A stretch of DNA of 23,495 nt, taken from a virus. A program made the position numbers and the translations under genes. The DNA lies in IMG/VR virus record IMGVR_UViG_3300043434_000971, positions 1 through 23,495 of that record, one strand, 5' to 3'. Within the stretch, counting starts at the first letter, position 1, and every line of letters begins with the position of its first letter. Shown one piece after another: positions 1-8,086 of this stretch. The notes under the pieces were generated by a model. That model was not told where the DNA came from. It did not search any database and saw nothing but the letters and a program-made list of their open reading frames with translations.

Positions 1-262
1 AAACAACAGTGCTAACCAGTACTACGTTGTAGGATACAAGGGTTCTTCACCTTATGATGCTGGTCTCTTCTACTGCCCATATGTACCTCTCCAGATGGTA
101 CGTGCAGTTGGTGAGAATAGCTTCCAACCTAAGATTGGCTTTAAGACCCGTTATGGCATCGTAGCAAACCCATTTGCAGAAGGCACTAACGCAGGTCTAG
201 GTCGTCTCCAGGCAAACAGCAACCGTTACTACAGAAGAGTACGTGTTGACAACCTAATGTGA
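1..262 (+). CDS. 23: Major capsid protein gp23, C-terminal end (partial)
   Basis: The reading frame opens at base 2 and gives 86 residues ending in RVRVDNLM before TGA. The stretch with VPLQMVRAV, FQPKIGFKTRYG and NPFAEG is the conserved C-terminal part of the T4-like major capsid protein, which forms the hexamers of the prohead shell after cleavage by the gp21 protease. The start lies outside the window. Codons here are visibly richer in C (aac, ctc, tac) than in most downstream genes, as often seen for very highly expressed phage structural genes. A strong terminator follows 20 bases after the stop, so this is the last gene of the capsid operon. Family assignment is firm from residue similarity; the fold was not computed. 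Confidence 0.95.
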   Translation, partial: NNSANQYYVVGYKGSSPYDAGLFYCPYVPLQMVRAVGENSFQPKIGFKTRYGIVANPFAEGTNAGLGRLQANSNRYYRRVRVDNLM

Positions 263-282
263 TTCATCACTAAGGAAATTGA

Positions 283-309
283 GGGGGGTCGAAAGACTCC
301 CCTTTTTTT
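283..309 (+). terminator. Rho-independent terminator after gp23
   Basis: An 8-bp stem (GGGGGGTC with GACTCCCC, one G-T pair) closes a GAAA tetraloop and is followed directly by seven T. This is a textbook intrinsic terminator. It ends the capsid transcript just before a late-promoter-like box. Confidence 0.93.
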
Positions 310-314
310 ATGCA

Positions 315-322
315 AATAAATA
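315..322 (+). promoter_or_regulatory. Likely T4-type late promoter upstream of gp3
   Basis: The box AATAAATA differs at one base from the T4 late consensus TATAAATA that is read by the gp55 sigma factor. It lies 5 bases after the T-tract of the gp23 terminator and 26 bases before the GTG start of gp3, a distance like that seen at 21262. In such AT-rich DNA the motif also occurs by chance inside genes, so position is the main support. Confidence 0.6.
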
Positions 323-348
323 GTTAAAAATAATTTTGGAATTTTAAA

Positions 349-903
349 GTGTCGGAAGTATTATTACCTTTACAAAAGCAAATAAGTAATAGAAATTTTT
401 TAACGACTACTGGATTTAAATTTACTCTGGCAAAAAATCCAAAAGTTGATTTTTTTTCTAATACTGCACTTATTCCATCAATAAATTTAGGAGTGGCAAT
501 TCAACCAACATATTTGAAGGATGTGCCAATTCCTGGAGATAAATTATCTTATGACGATTTTTCTTTAGATTTTATTGTTGATGAAGAATTGGAGAATTAT
601 CTATTAATACACAACTGGTTGCGAGGATTTGGTTACCCATCAGAAATATCAGAATACAAAAACCTTTTAGAAGAAGATAAATTAACTCCAGGCAAACAAA
701 CTGCATTTTCTGGGCAATCTGATGGAACTCTTGTCGTATATAACAGCAATTATCAACCAGTTGCGAACGTAATTTTTAAAGGATTATTTCCAGTTTCACT
801 ATCGACAATTTCCTTTGACGCAAAAGATTCAAATGCCAATTATGTAACGGCACAAGTTACATTTAAATACACAATTTACGATATTAAAAAATTTGAAGCA
901 TGA
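349..903 (+). CDS. 3: Tail completion and sheath stabilizer protein gp3
   Basis: The 184-residue product is close to T4 gp3 (about 176 residues), which caps the tail tube and locks the last sheath ring before head joining. It has the pattern SNRNFLTTTGFKFTL near residue 13, then an LGV-QPT segment and a VDEELENYLLIHNWLRGFG segment near residues 77-95, all typical of gp3 in marine T4-like phages. The start is GTG, preceded by GGA 8 bases upstream; no better start exists nearby. It is the first gene after the gp23 terminator and a late-type promoter box, which suits a structural protein. The stop overlaps the next start as ATGA. The assignment rests on motif recognition and conserved position after gp23. 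Confidence 0.82.
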   Translation: MSEVLLPLQKQISNRNFLTTTGFKFTLAKNPKVDFFSNTALIPSINLGVAIQPTYLKDVPIPGDKLSYDDFSLDFIVDEELENYLLIHNWLRGFGYPSEISEYKNLLEEDKLTPGKQTAFSGQSDGTLVVYNSNYQPVANVIFKGLFPVSLSTISFDAKDSNANYVTAQVTFKYTIYDIKKFEA

Positions 904-1328
904 ACCTTGAAGAAATCCAAACATTATGGGAAGAAGATTCTAAAATAGATCCAGATAATTTACATTCCGAGTCAATAAAAATACCCTCATTACATGCAAA
1001 GTATTACAAAATATATAATAATATTCTTTTACTTAAAAAACTAGAAGAAAATAAATTTAAATTATTAAAAAAAGAAAAGTGGATGTATTACTCTGGAAAG
1101 GCAGAACCAGAAGTTTATATAGAAAAACCATTTGATCATAAAGTATTAAAACCAGATATGGACAAATACATGGATGCCGATGGTGATATTATTAAATCCA
1201 TATCAAAAATTGAATATTACCAGACCATGTTAAATTATTTGGATAGTATACTAAAAACAATATTAAACAGAACCTACCAAATAAAAAATGCTATTGAATT
1301 TATGAGATTTACTGCAGGATATGACTGA
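900..1328 (+). CDS. uvsY: UvsY recombination mediator
   Basis: This 142-residue protein matches T4 UvsY (137 residues) in length and in landmarks: a lysine-rich helix, then YYSGKA at residues 63-68, a DADGDIIK stretch near 92-99 and a C-terminal MRFTAG close to the end. UvsY forms hexamers that load the UvsX recombinase onto single-stranded DNA coated with gp32, so it supports recombination-dependent replication. It overlaps gp3 by 4 bases and UvsW by 8 bases, so translation is probably coupled. Having uvsY directly before uvsW is the T4 arrangement as well. Confidence 0.9.
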   Translation: MNLEEIQTLWEEDSKIDPDNLHSESIKIPSLHAKYYKIYNNILLLKKLEENKFKLLKKEKWMYYSGKAEPEVYIEKPFDHKVLKPDMDKYMDADGDIIKSISKIEYYQTMLNYLDSILKTILNRTYQIKNAIEFMRFTAGYD

Positions 1329-2784
1329 TATTAAAATTAGAAAAAAGAATGAAGTATATCTAACTATAACTGCTGATCCGCATATTCAGCACGAACTTAG
1401 TGATTATTTTACTTTTGATGTACCTGGGGCAAAGTTTATGCCCCAGTATAGAAGCAAATATTGGGATGGAAAAATAAGATTATTTTCTATCGCAAGTGGA
1501 GAAATATATGTTGGACTTTTAGACAAAGTTATATCCTGGGCAAAAAAATCAAATTACAAAATTGAATTTGAAAATAATAAATTTTATGGAACACCATTCG
1601 AAGAGAATGAATATATCTCTTATGAAGGTGTAAAAGAGTTTATGTTCAGAATCTCAAAACATAAACCAAGAGATTATCAAATTGATGCAGTGTATGATGC
1701 TCTTAAATATAATCGCAAACTATTAATATCACCAACTGCTTCTGGAAAATCTTTAATGATTTATTCCATAGTTAGATATTTTGCAGAAAAGAATGAAAAG
1801 ACTCTTCTAATTGTCCCAACGACATCTTTAGTTGAGCAAATGTTCAAAGATTTTCAGGATTATGGATGGAATGCTGAAGACTATTGCCATAGAATTTATA
1901 GTGGTCGTGAGAAAACAAATAAATGTCCAGTAGTAATCACTACTTGGCAATCAATTTATAAACTCCCAAGAACTTTTTATGAATCTTTTGATGTTGTAAT
2001 TGGTGACGAAGCACATCAATTCAAATCTAAATCTCTAGTTAATATTATGACAAAAATGGATAATACTAAGTATAGATTTGGATTTACTGGAACATTAGAT
2101 GGTTCACAAACTCATAAATGGGTATTAGAGGGTTTATTTGGTCCATCGTATAAAGTAACTCAAACAAAAGAACTTATAGAACAAGGACATTTATCCAAAT
2201 TACAGATAAAAGTACTTTTACTAAAGCACAATGAGCACCAATTTAATGAGTATGAGGAAGAAATACAGTATTTAATTAATCATAAAAAAAGAAATAATTT
2301 TATTAAAAATCTTTCCTTGGACTTAAAGGGGAATACTTTAATTCTTTTCAATAGAGTAGAAACTCACGGAGTCCCTATCTTTAATTTAATAAATAGTTCT
2401 GCATCAAAAGAAAGAAAAATATTCTTTGTTCATGGTGGTGTTGACACAGAAGAAAGGGAAAAAGTTAGAGAAATTACTGAGAAAGAAAGTAATGCTATTA
2501 TTGTGGCATCCTATGGAACTTTTAGTACAGGAATTAACATTAAGAATTTGCATAATGTTATTTTTGCTTCACCTTCAAAGTCTAGAATCCGCAATCTCCA
2601 ATCAATCGGAAGAGTTTTAAGAAAGGGTGATAATAAATCAAAAGCAATTTTATATGATATTGCTGATGACATTACTTATAAGTCTAAAAAAAATTACACA
2701 TTAAATCATTTAATAGAAAGAATTAAAATTTATAACGAAGAAAATTTTAATTATGAAGTACTACAAATTAACTTTAAAGAGTAA
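1321..2784 (+). CDS. uvsW: UvsW superfamily 2 DNA/RNA-DNA helicase
   Basis: The 487-residue product is an SF2 helicase like T4 UvsW, which unwinds R-loops and branched DNA and so helps the change from origin-dependent to recombination-dependent replication. Motifs in order: an N-terminal region with KFMPQYRSKYWDGKIRLF near residues 38-55, Q-motif-like PRDYQ (116-120), Walker A SPTASGKS (137-144), DEAH (229-232), motif III GFTGTL (254-259), motif V with SYGTFSTGINI (397-407) and motif VI QSIGRVLRKG (427-436). It is about 100 residues shorter than T4 UvsW with no sign of a break. The start overlaps the uvsY end; 8 bases separate its stop from the next gene. Confidence 0.95.
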   Translation: MTDIKIRKKNEVYLTITADPHIQHELSDYFTFDVPGAKFMPQYRSKYWDGKIRLFSIASGEIYVGLLDKVISWAKKSNYKIEFENNKFYGTPFEENEYISYEGVKEFMFRISKHKPRDYQIDAVYDALKYNRKLLISPTASGKSLMIYSIVRYFAEKNEKTLLIVPTTSLVEQMFKDFQDYGWNAEDYCHRIYSGREKTNKCPVVITTWQSIYKLPRTFYESFDVVIGDEAHQFKSKSLVNIMTKMDNTKYRFGFTGTLDGSQTHKWVLEGLFGPSYKVTQTKELIEQGHLSKLQIKVLLLKHNEHQFNEYEEEIQYLINHKKRNNFIKNLSLDLKGNTLILFNRVETHGVPIFNLINSSASKERKIFFVHGGVDTEEREKVREITEKESNAIIVASYGTFSTGINIKNLHNVIFASPSKSRIRNLQSIGRVLRKGDNKSKAILYDIADDITYKSKKNYTLNHLIERIKIYNEENFNYEVLQINFKE

Positions 2785-2792
2785 TTATAAAC

Positions 2793-3185
2793 ATGGAAGA
2801 AGAATTTTATGCGGTTATTAAATTAATATCAGGAGAAGAAATCTTTTCAAAGGTTTGTCCTTGCGAGGAAGATGAAAGAATTATATTAATTTTAGATAAT
2901 CCTGTTACAATACAAACAGTGAATTTAAAACAAATAGGACTTACAGGATTTAAAATAAATCCATGGATTAAGTTTACGGACGATTCAATGTTTATTCTTA
3001 ACATGGATAAGATATTAACTATGTCCGAAGTAAGAGATCCAGACCTCATACAGATGCATGATAAATATATCAAAGGTAAAGATAAAAAATCTAGACCAGC
3101 AAAACCCACATCAAACATGGGGTATCTATCATCTATTGCTGATGCAAGAATTTATCTAGAGAAACTCTATAAACTAGAAAATTAG
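2793..3185 (+). CDS. Small conserved protein, Sm/SH3-barrel-like family (paralog A)
   Basis: I do not recognise a characterised homologue. The 130-residue protein starts with a short beta-rich block: IKLISGEEIFSKV (9-21), ILDNPV (33-38), INPWIKF (55-61), ILTMSEV (74-80), then a helix with HDKYIKG. The same order of motifs (K-L-x2-[ST]-GE-[ED]-[VI], NPV, PW, I-x-T-[IM]-x-E, Y) recurs in three other proteins of this window at 9441, 11212 and 11504, so these are paralogs. The pattern resembles a small five-strand barrel such as Sm/LSm, but that is inference. This copy alone has a C-terminal extension of some 35 residues (KDKKSRPAK, then a final helix). It closes the uvsY-uvsW unit before the gp55 promoter. 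Confidence 0.8.
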   Translation: MEEEFYAVIKLISGEEIFSKVCPCEEDERIILILDNPVTIQTVNLKQIGLTGFKINPWIKFTDDSMFILNMDKILTMSEVRDPDLIQMHDKYIKGKDKKSRPAKPTSNMGYLSSIADARIYLEKLYKLEN

Positions 3186-3202
3186 ATATTATATAGTTAT
3201 CA

Positions 3203-3221
3203 AACTCCACAGAGTTATTTT
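3203..3221 (+). terminator. Possible weak terminator after the UvsW unit
   Basis: A 5-bp stem (AACTC with GAGTT) with loop CACA is followed by ATTTT. The stem is short and has only two G-C pairs, so termination would be partial at best. Its place, 18 bases after the stop and just before a promoter, is the main support. Confidence 0.3.
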
Positions 3222-3239
3222 ACATGCTATTGTGGGTCC

Positions 3240-3269
3240 TTGTCAATCTCCACTTCATCATGGTATAAT
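3240..3269 (+). promoter_or_regulatory. Sigma70-type promoter upstream of gp55
   Basis: The boxes are TTGTCA (3240-3245) and a perfect TATAAT (3264-3269) with an 18-base spacer, in a 113-base gap between genes. Host RNA polymerase could start near 3276, giving a leader of about 23 bases before the gp55 ATG. This would make the late sigma factor an early or middle gene. Confidence 0.78.
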
Positions 3270-3298
3270 TTAAACCATAAACAAAAGTTAATTAAATA

Positions 3299-3769
3299 AT
3301 GAGTAAGGAAAGAAAAAATCCCCATTACGTAAATAATAAGGAATTTCATTTGGCTCTTATTGAGCATAAAAAGAAAGTAGATTTAGCTAAGAAAAAAGGT
3401 CTACCTCCTCCAAGAATTTCTAATTATTTGGGTGATTGCTTTTTGAAGATTGCAAATCATTTGTCATATCGTCCCAATTTCGTGAATTATATGTTCAGGG
3501 AAGATATGATTAGTGATGGAGTAGAAAATTGCGTTCACTACATCAATAATTTCGATACGGAAAGAACAAATCCATTTGCATATTTCACTCAGATTGTATA
3601 CTATGCATTTTTGAGGAGAATCCACAAAGAGAAGAAGCAAATGGAAATTAAAGAAAAAATTATCGAAAGGGGTGGATACGACCAAGTATTTTCTGTGGAT
3701 GGTGACGGAACCAATAGTTCGGAGTATAATACTATAAAGGATAATATTCAAATTAAATTATATCAATGA
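3299..3769 (+). CDS. 55: Late-transcription sigma factor gp55
   Basis: The 156-residue product is a diverged sigma70-type factor like T4 gp55 (185 residues). It directs the host RNA polymerase to TATAAATA late promoters and is activated by the gp45 sliding clamp. Visible landmarks are the basic N-terminus, a region-2-like stretch (REDMISDGVENCVHYINNF near residues 67-85) and the NPFAYFTQIVYYAFLRRIHKE helix near 91-111, typical of gp55 and of sigma region 2. The short C-terminus (IKLYQ) may be the part that contacts the clamp, by analogy with T4. It has its own sigma70-type promoter and overlaps gp47 as ATGA. The presence of its target motif at several gene starts here supports the call. Confidence 0.9.
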   Translation: MSKERKNPHYVNNKEFHLALIEHKKKVDLAKKKGLPPPRISNYLGDCFLKIANHLSYRPNFVNYMFREDMISDGVENCVHYINNFDTERTNPFAYFTQIVYYAFLRRIHKEKKQMEIKEKIIERGGYDQVFSVDGDGTNSSEYNTIKDNIQIKLYQ

Positions 3770-4809
3770 AAATTGCTTTAATAACTGATACTCATTATAA
3801 TTTTAAAAAAGCAAATAAGAATTTTCATGACTACTTTGCTAAATTTTATAGCAAAGTATTTTTTCCTTACTTAGAAAAAAACAATATAACGACAGTTATC
3901 CATTTGGGAGATGCCTTTGATAATCGTAAAGGGGTAGATTATTGGGCACTGAAATGGGCAAAGGAAAATGTTTACAATAAATTTAGAGATTTGGGAATAA
4001 CAGTTTATAGTATTGTTGGAAATCATGATACTTACTATAAAAATACTAACCAAGTAAACTCGATAGAACTTTTATTGGATGAATATGAAAATATAGTTAA
4101 TATTTCAAATCCAAAAGAAGTATCAATTAATGGACTTGATATCTTACTTCTTCCTTGGATTTGTCCAGAAAATCAAGAAACTATCTTTTCATTATTGGAA
4201 GAAACAAAATCTAAAGTTGTATTTGGGCACTTGGAACTTAAGGGGTTTTCTGTTTTTCCTGGACAACTGCAACCTCATGGGTTGGATAAAAAAATATTTG
4301 AGAAATTTGATAGAGTTTTTTCTGGACATTATCACACTCGTAGTGATGATGGAAAAATATTCTATTTGGGAAATCCATATCAAATGTTTTGGAATGATTA
4401 TAATGATAGAAGGGGATTTAATATATTCGATACCGAAACACTAGAATTAAATTTTGTTGAAAATCCTTATACTATATTTGAAAAAATTTACTACGAAGAT
4501 TCTAGTGTAGAAGAAATTTCTCCCCAAAAATATAAGGATAAGATAATAAAATTAATTATAAGAAAAAAAACAAATCAAAAGAAATTTGATCTTTTTCTAG
4601 ATGAACTAACTAAATGTTCATTTATAGAGTTAAAGATTTCGGAAATCTTAGATATTGATGATTCAAATTATCAATATACTGAAAGTGACATTGAGGACAC
4701 TTTGAGTATATTGAATGGATATGTTGAAGATTCTGAATTTAAATTGAATAAAAATATTGTAAAAAAAATTATAAAAGATATTTACAATGAAGCATTAGAA
4801 ATAGAATAG
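3766..4809 (+). CDS. 47: Recombination nuclease subunit gp47 (SbcD/Mre11-like)
   Basis: The 347-residue protein is a metallophosphoesterase nuclease subunit like T4 gp47 (339 residues). Catalytic motifs are all visible: DTH (8-10), GDAFDNRKG (48-56), GNHD (85-88), a GHLELKG segment (154-160) and GHYH (187-190). Together with gp46 it resects DNA ends and acts in recombination-dependent replication and in breakdown of host DNA. The ATG overlaps the gp55 stop by 4 bases. The partner gp46 follows after one small gene. Length and motif spacing are normal and nothing suggests inactivation. Confidence 0.95.
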   Translation: MKIALITDTHYNFKKANKNFHDYFAKFYSKVFFPYLEKNNITTVIHLGDAFDNRKGVDYWALKWAKENVYNKFRDLGITVYSIVGNHDTYYKNTNQVNSIELLLDEYENIVNISNPKEVSINGLDILLLPWICPENQETIFSLLEETKSKVVFGHLELKGFSVFPGQLQPHGLDKKIFEKFDRVFSGHYHTRSDDGKIFYLGNPYQMFWNDYNDRRGFNIFDTETLELNFVENPYTIFEKIYYEDSSVEEISPQKYKDKIIKLIIRKKTNQKKFDLFLDELTKCSFIELKISEILDIDDSNYQYTESDIEDTLSILNGYVEDSEFKLNKNIVKKIIKDIYNEALEIE

Positions 4810-4815
4810 TATTTT

Positions 4816-4823
4816 AATAAATA
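4816..4823 (+). promoter_or_regulatory. Possible late-type promoter box between gp47 and the DUF3110-like gene
   Basis: AATAAATA lies in the 37-base gap, 23 bases before the next ATG. It matches the late consensus at seven of eight positions. Since gp46 and gp47 are replication genes this would be an unusual place for late transcription, and a chance match is possible. Confidence 0.35.
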
Positions 4824-4846
4824 GAAAAAACATAGTTTGCCATGAG

Positions 4847-5134
4847 ATGTATATATTAGCAATTAGGGGGCAAGAAGACGAAGGTGCTTATGCAGTTTTA
4901 GATGAAGATGGAGAGCAATTTGTCTACTTCTTTGAGGAAGAAGATGATGCGGAACGATATGCAGGACTCCTAGAGGCAGAAGATTACCCCCCAATGGCAG
5001 TTGTTGAAGTTGATGGCGACCTAGCAGTTAAAACTTGTGAGATGTATGAATATAATTATGTTATAATTACCAATAATGACTTTGTAATTCCACCTAGAAC
5101 CAATGATTATCTTCGACAAAATAAGATTTCGTAA
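4847..5134 (+). CDS. Small acidic protein, DUF3110-like
   Basis: The 95-residue acidic protein begins MYILAIRG and then has AYAVLDEDGEQFVYFFEEEDDAERYAGLLEAE-type sequence: strands followed by a helix, then PMAVVEVD. This pattern (protein folds as 'reports value, then residues DAERYA') recalls DUF3110, a family found mainly in cyanobacteria and their phages; function is unknown. The nearby ATG at 4842 is out of frame and stops at once, so 4847 is the start. Its last 32 bases overlap the start of gp46, which suggests coupled translation. If the DUF3110 link holds, it is a mild pointer to a cyanobacterial host. Family call is from memory of the pattern, not a search. Confidence 0.7.
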   Translation: MYILAIRGQEDEGAYAVLDEDGEQFVYFFEEEDDAERYAGLLEAEDYPPMAVVEVDGDLAVKTCEMYEYNYVIITNNDFVIPPRTNDYLRQNKIS

Positions 5135-6821
5135 TTTTTTATCAACAGGGAATAATTTTACAGAGATAAATTTAAGAGAAACTAATACTACACTAATAAT
5201 CGGAAGCAATGGCAGTGGCAAATCCACACTTTTGGATGCATTGTGTTTTGTGTTATTCAATAAAGCATTTAGAAAAATTACAAAAAATCAATTAATTAAC
5301 TCAACAAATGAAAAAGAGTGTTTGGTCGAGATAGAATTTCTTGCATCAAATTCAAATTGGTTGATTAGAAGAGGAATTAAACCAGCAATATTTGAAATTT
5401 ATAGGGATGGTAAGTTAATTGACCAATTGGCATCCAATAATGATCAACAAGATTGGTTAGAAAAACAAGTCTTAAAACTAAATTATAAATCTTTTACTCA
5501 AATTGTAATATTAGGAAGTGCATCTTTTGTCCCTTTTATGCAATTATCTACTGCACATAGAAGAGAGATAGTTGAAGATTTGTTGGATATCAAGATATTT
5601 TCTTCAATGAATTCTATAATTAGAGAAAAATTAAAAGCAAATAATGAAAAACTAAAAGAAATAACAATAAGTCACCAAATGACTGGTGAAAAGATTGAAA
5701 TGCAAAAGCAATTTATTGAAAATATAGAAAAAAATATTAAAATTCAAATAGAAGAAAAGCAAAATAAAATATCTGACATAGAACTAAAAACTAAAAAGAT
5801 AGAAGAAGAAAATTTTAGTAAGCAAAATATAATTGAAAATGAATTTCAACCAAGACTTGAAGAACTTTCATCATCTACGAAAAAGATAAAACAGTTATCC
5901 TCTATAAAAGTTAAACTTCAAGAAAAACTTAGTAATTTTGACGAACAAAAATATTTTTTTGAAAATAGTTCGGAATGCCCAACTTGTACTCAAAAGATAG
6001 ATGAACGATTCAGATTAAATAAAATAGAAGAATGTGGAGAAAAAATCAATGAGTTAGAAAATGGATTTAAGGAATTAGAAAAATCAATTCTCGAAGAAGA
6101 AAAAAGAGAAGAGAAATTCAATAAAATTTCTAAAAAAATCCTGCTAATTAACAATGAATTATCTAACAATAATGTTAAAATTTCTCAATATAATAAACAA
6201 ACAAGGGAACTTCAGCAAGAAATTCAAAAACTTATCACAAGAAACCAAGATAAAAATATTGAAAGAAATGTCTTAATAGAGTTAGAAAAATCTTTTTCGA
6301 AATTAGAAAATGATAGAGCAAAGTATAAGGAATTAAATTCTTACTATGAATTTGCTCAAAATTTGTTAAAGGATGGTGGAGTAAAGGCAAAAATTATACA
6401 AAAATATCTTCCCGTGATGAATCATCAGATAAACAAATATTTGCAGATGATGGATTTTTATATTAATTTTACTCTTGATGAAGAATTTAATGAAAGTATA
6501 AAATCACCCATTCACGAAGACTTTAGTTATGAGTCCTTTAGTGAAGGTGAAAAAATGAGAATAAACCTTGCACTTCTTTTCACATGGAGAGAAATTGCTA
6601 GAATCAAAAATTCAGTAAGGACAAATTTATTGATACTTGATGAAGTATTTGATAGTTCTTTGGATGGAACTGGTATAGAATATTTTAGTAAAATAATAAG
6701 ATATGTAATTAAAGATTCTAATATTCTAGTTATATCTCATAAAACTGATGAGATGATAGATTCATTTGACCGTGTGATTAAGGTGGAAAAGATAAAGGGA
6801 TTCAGTAAAATTGTTTCTTGA
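5103..6821 (+). CDS. 46: Recombination nuclease subunit gp46 (SbcC/Rad50-like)
   Basis: The 572-residue protein is an SMC/Rad50-type ATPase like T4 gp46 (560 residues). It has Walker A GSNGSGKST (34-42), long Lys/Glu-rich coiled coils (about 170-290 and 300-410), a zinc-hook CPTC (292-295) between them, the ABC signature FSEGEK (479-484), Walker B LLILDEVFD (509-517) and an H-loop ISH (544-546). With gp47 it makes the end-processing nuclease needed for recombination-dependent replication. The start lies inside the previous gene. The stop TGA overlaps the -35 box of the next promoter. Confidence 0.95.
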   Translation: MIIFDKIRFRNFLSTGNNFTEINLRETNTTLIIGSNGSGKSTLLDALCFVLFNKAFRKITKNQLINSTNEKECLVEIEFLASNSNWLIRRGIKPAIFEIYRDGKLIDQLASNNDQQDWLEKQVLKLNYKSFTQIVILGSASFVPFMQLSTAHRREIVEDLLDIKIFSSMNSIIREKLKANNEKLKEITISHQMTGEKIEMQKQFIENIEKNIKIQIEEKQNKISDIELKTKKIEEENFSKQNIIENEFQPRLEELSSSTKKIKQLSSIKVKLQEKLSNFDEQKYFFENSSECPTCTQKIDERFRLNKIEECGEKINELENGFKELEKSILEEEKREEKFNKISKKILLINNELSNNNVKISQYNKQTRELQQEIQKLITRNQDKNIERNVLIELEKSFSKLENDRAKYKELNSYYEFAQNLLKDGGVKAKIIQKYLPVMNHQINKYLQMMDFYINFTLDEEFNESIKSPIHEDFSYESFSEGEKMRINLALLFTWREIARIKNSVRTNLLILDEVFDSSLDGTGIEYFSKIIRYVIKDSNILVISHKTDEMIDSFDRVIKVEKIKGFSKIVS

Positions 6822-6845
6822 CTATTCTTCTGAATCTGATATACT
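6818..6845 (+). promoter_or_regulatory. Sigma70-type promoter for the clamp/clamp-loader operon
   Basis: TTGACT (6818-6823) and TATACT (6840-6845) are separated by 16 bases. The -35 box overlaps the gp46 stop codon. Transcription would begin near 6852, about 16 bases before the next ATG. It serves the DUF3310-like gene and probably gp45 to RegA, since no other promoter or terminator is visible until 10577. Confidence 0.75.
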
Positions 6846-6867
6846 GATATTGAACTGAATATTTGTC

Positions 6868-7407
6868 ATGGATAGTAGCAATTTTACAACTTTGAATATT
6901 AAAATGGACAATCTTCCTGCCCAAACAACTACTAATGCTAATATTGCTGATGATGTAATTACTTTGGGTAAAGATGCTCTTATTGGCACAAATAATAGTG
7001 ATACAATTTATTCGTCATCTCATCCAAGTCAAGATTTTTGGTATGATGATGGGTTTAGTCTTACTGGTAATCCTGGTCCATATTCCCCCGACACCATTAC
7101 TTTTAATATGAACACCGATACAAACAAAAATGGATTTTGGAAATATAATGAAGATAAAATTCTGAAACAACTTGAAGAATATCTTGCAAGCACCTATAGT
7201 CAGCATTATGTTGATGAAACAAATGGAGTAATGCAACAGACCTTGGATAAAATTAAGTACAATCGACGTGAAGGATTTTGTGCTGGCAATGTGACAAAAT
7301 ATATTGACCGATATGATACAAAGGGAACTCCCAGGCAAGACTTGTTTAAAGTCCTTCATTATACTATGCTACTGATTAATCATCTTAACCTTATTGAAAA
7401 CAAGTGA
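6868..7407 (+). CDS. DUF3310-like protein
   Basis: The 179-residue protein has a polar, Asn/Thr-rich N-terminal half (1-90) with no motif I know. A C-terminal domain follows (about 97-175) with helix, REGFCAGNVTKYIDRYDTKG (134-153), then QDLFKVLHYTMLLINHL. The N-x2-KYIxRYDxKG...DLxKxxHY pattern matches DUF3310, a small helical domain common in phages, often near nucleotide metabolism genes; its function is not established. Start ATG 6868 is the first after the promoter but has no clear ribosome site; ATG 6904 (residue 13) is an alternative. Its end overlaps the upstream extension of the gp45 frame but not the true gp45 start. Confidence 0.75.
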   Translation: MDSSNFTTLNIKMDNLPAQTTTNANIADDVITLGKDALIGTNNSDTIYSSSHPSQDFWYDDGFSLTGNPGPYSPDTITFNMNTDTNKNGFWKYNEDKILKQLEEYLASTYSQHYVDETNGVMQQTLDKIKYNRREGFCAGNVTKYIDRYDTKGTPRQDLFKVLHYTMLLINHLNLIENK

Positions 7408-7420
7408 ACTGAGATTTTAT

Positions 7421-8086
7421 ATGAAACTTTCTCCTGAAACTATTACCACTCTTAAAAATTTTGCTTCAATTAATCAATCTATTTTGGTTAAGTCTGGGTC
7501 AAAACTTCGCACGATTAGTGTGATGAAAAATATTCTTGCAGAGGCAGAAGTAAAAGAAACTTTCCCAAAGGACTTTGCAATTTATGACCTTAACCAATTT
7601 TTGAATGGATTGAGTCTCCATCAAGATCCTGATCTTGATTTTTCTAATGATTCTCATTTGATTATTAGGGAAGGTAAAAGAAGGGTAAAATACTTTTTTG
7701 CAGACCCTGAAGTTATTGTTACACCACCAGAAAAAGAACTGGAACTTCCATCTCAAGATGTTTGTTTTCAACTAGAGCATTCGCAACTTGATAAACTAAT
7801 TAAAGCATCTGCAGTTTATCAACTTCCAGATTTGTCTGCAGTTGGTGAGGCAGGTGTTGTTAAACTTGTTGTCCGTGACAAGAAAAATGACACCTCCAAT
7901 GAATTTTCTATCATTGTTGGTGAGACTGATTCGGTATTTACTTTCAACTTTAAGGTTGAAAATATCAAGATTATTCCTGGTACTTATGATGTTGTAGTTT
8001 CCAAAAAACTGCTATCTAAGTTTACTAATCCCAAGTATAATCTTAATTATTATATTGCTCTTGAACCTGACTCTACTTTTTCGTAA
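7421..8086 (+). CDS. 45: Sliding clamp gp45
   Basis: The 221-residue product matches T4 gp45 (228 residues): MKLSPETITTLKNFASINQS at the start corresponds to the T4 start, followed by the FAIYDLNQFLNGLSL segment (about 48-62) and an end with YYIALEPDST. gp45 is the trimeric ring that tethers gp43 polymerase to DNA and also activates late transcription through gp55. I chose ATG 7421 because it aligns with T4; the frame runs upstream to a TTG at 7394, which adds nine residues without a homologue. The stop TAA shares its last A with the next ATG (TAATG). Confidence 0.95.
   Translation: MKLSPETITTLKNFASINQSILVKSGSKLRTISVMKNILAEAEVKETFPKDFAIYDLNQFLNGLSLHQDPDLDFSNDSHLIIREGKRRVKYFFADPEVIVTPPEKELELPSQDVCFQLEHSQLDKLIKASAVYQLPDLSAVGEAGVVKLVVRDKKNDTSNEFSIIVGETDSVFTFNFKVENIKIIPGTYDVVVSKKLLSKFTNPKYNLNYYIALEPDSTFS

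Noticed and set aside
2388-2395. AATAAATA inside UvsW
   Set aside because: It is within a coding region with no late gene after it; it shows that single late-box matches occur by chance in this AT-rich DNA.
7394-7420. TTG-start extension of gp45
   Set aside because: The product from ATG 7421 aligns with the T4 gp45 start; the extra nine residues have no counterpart and overlap the previous gene.
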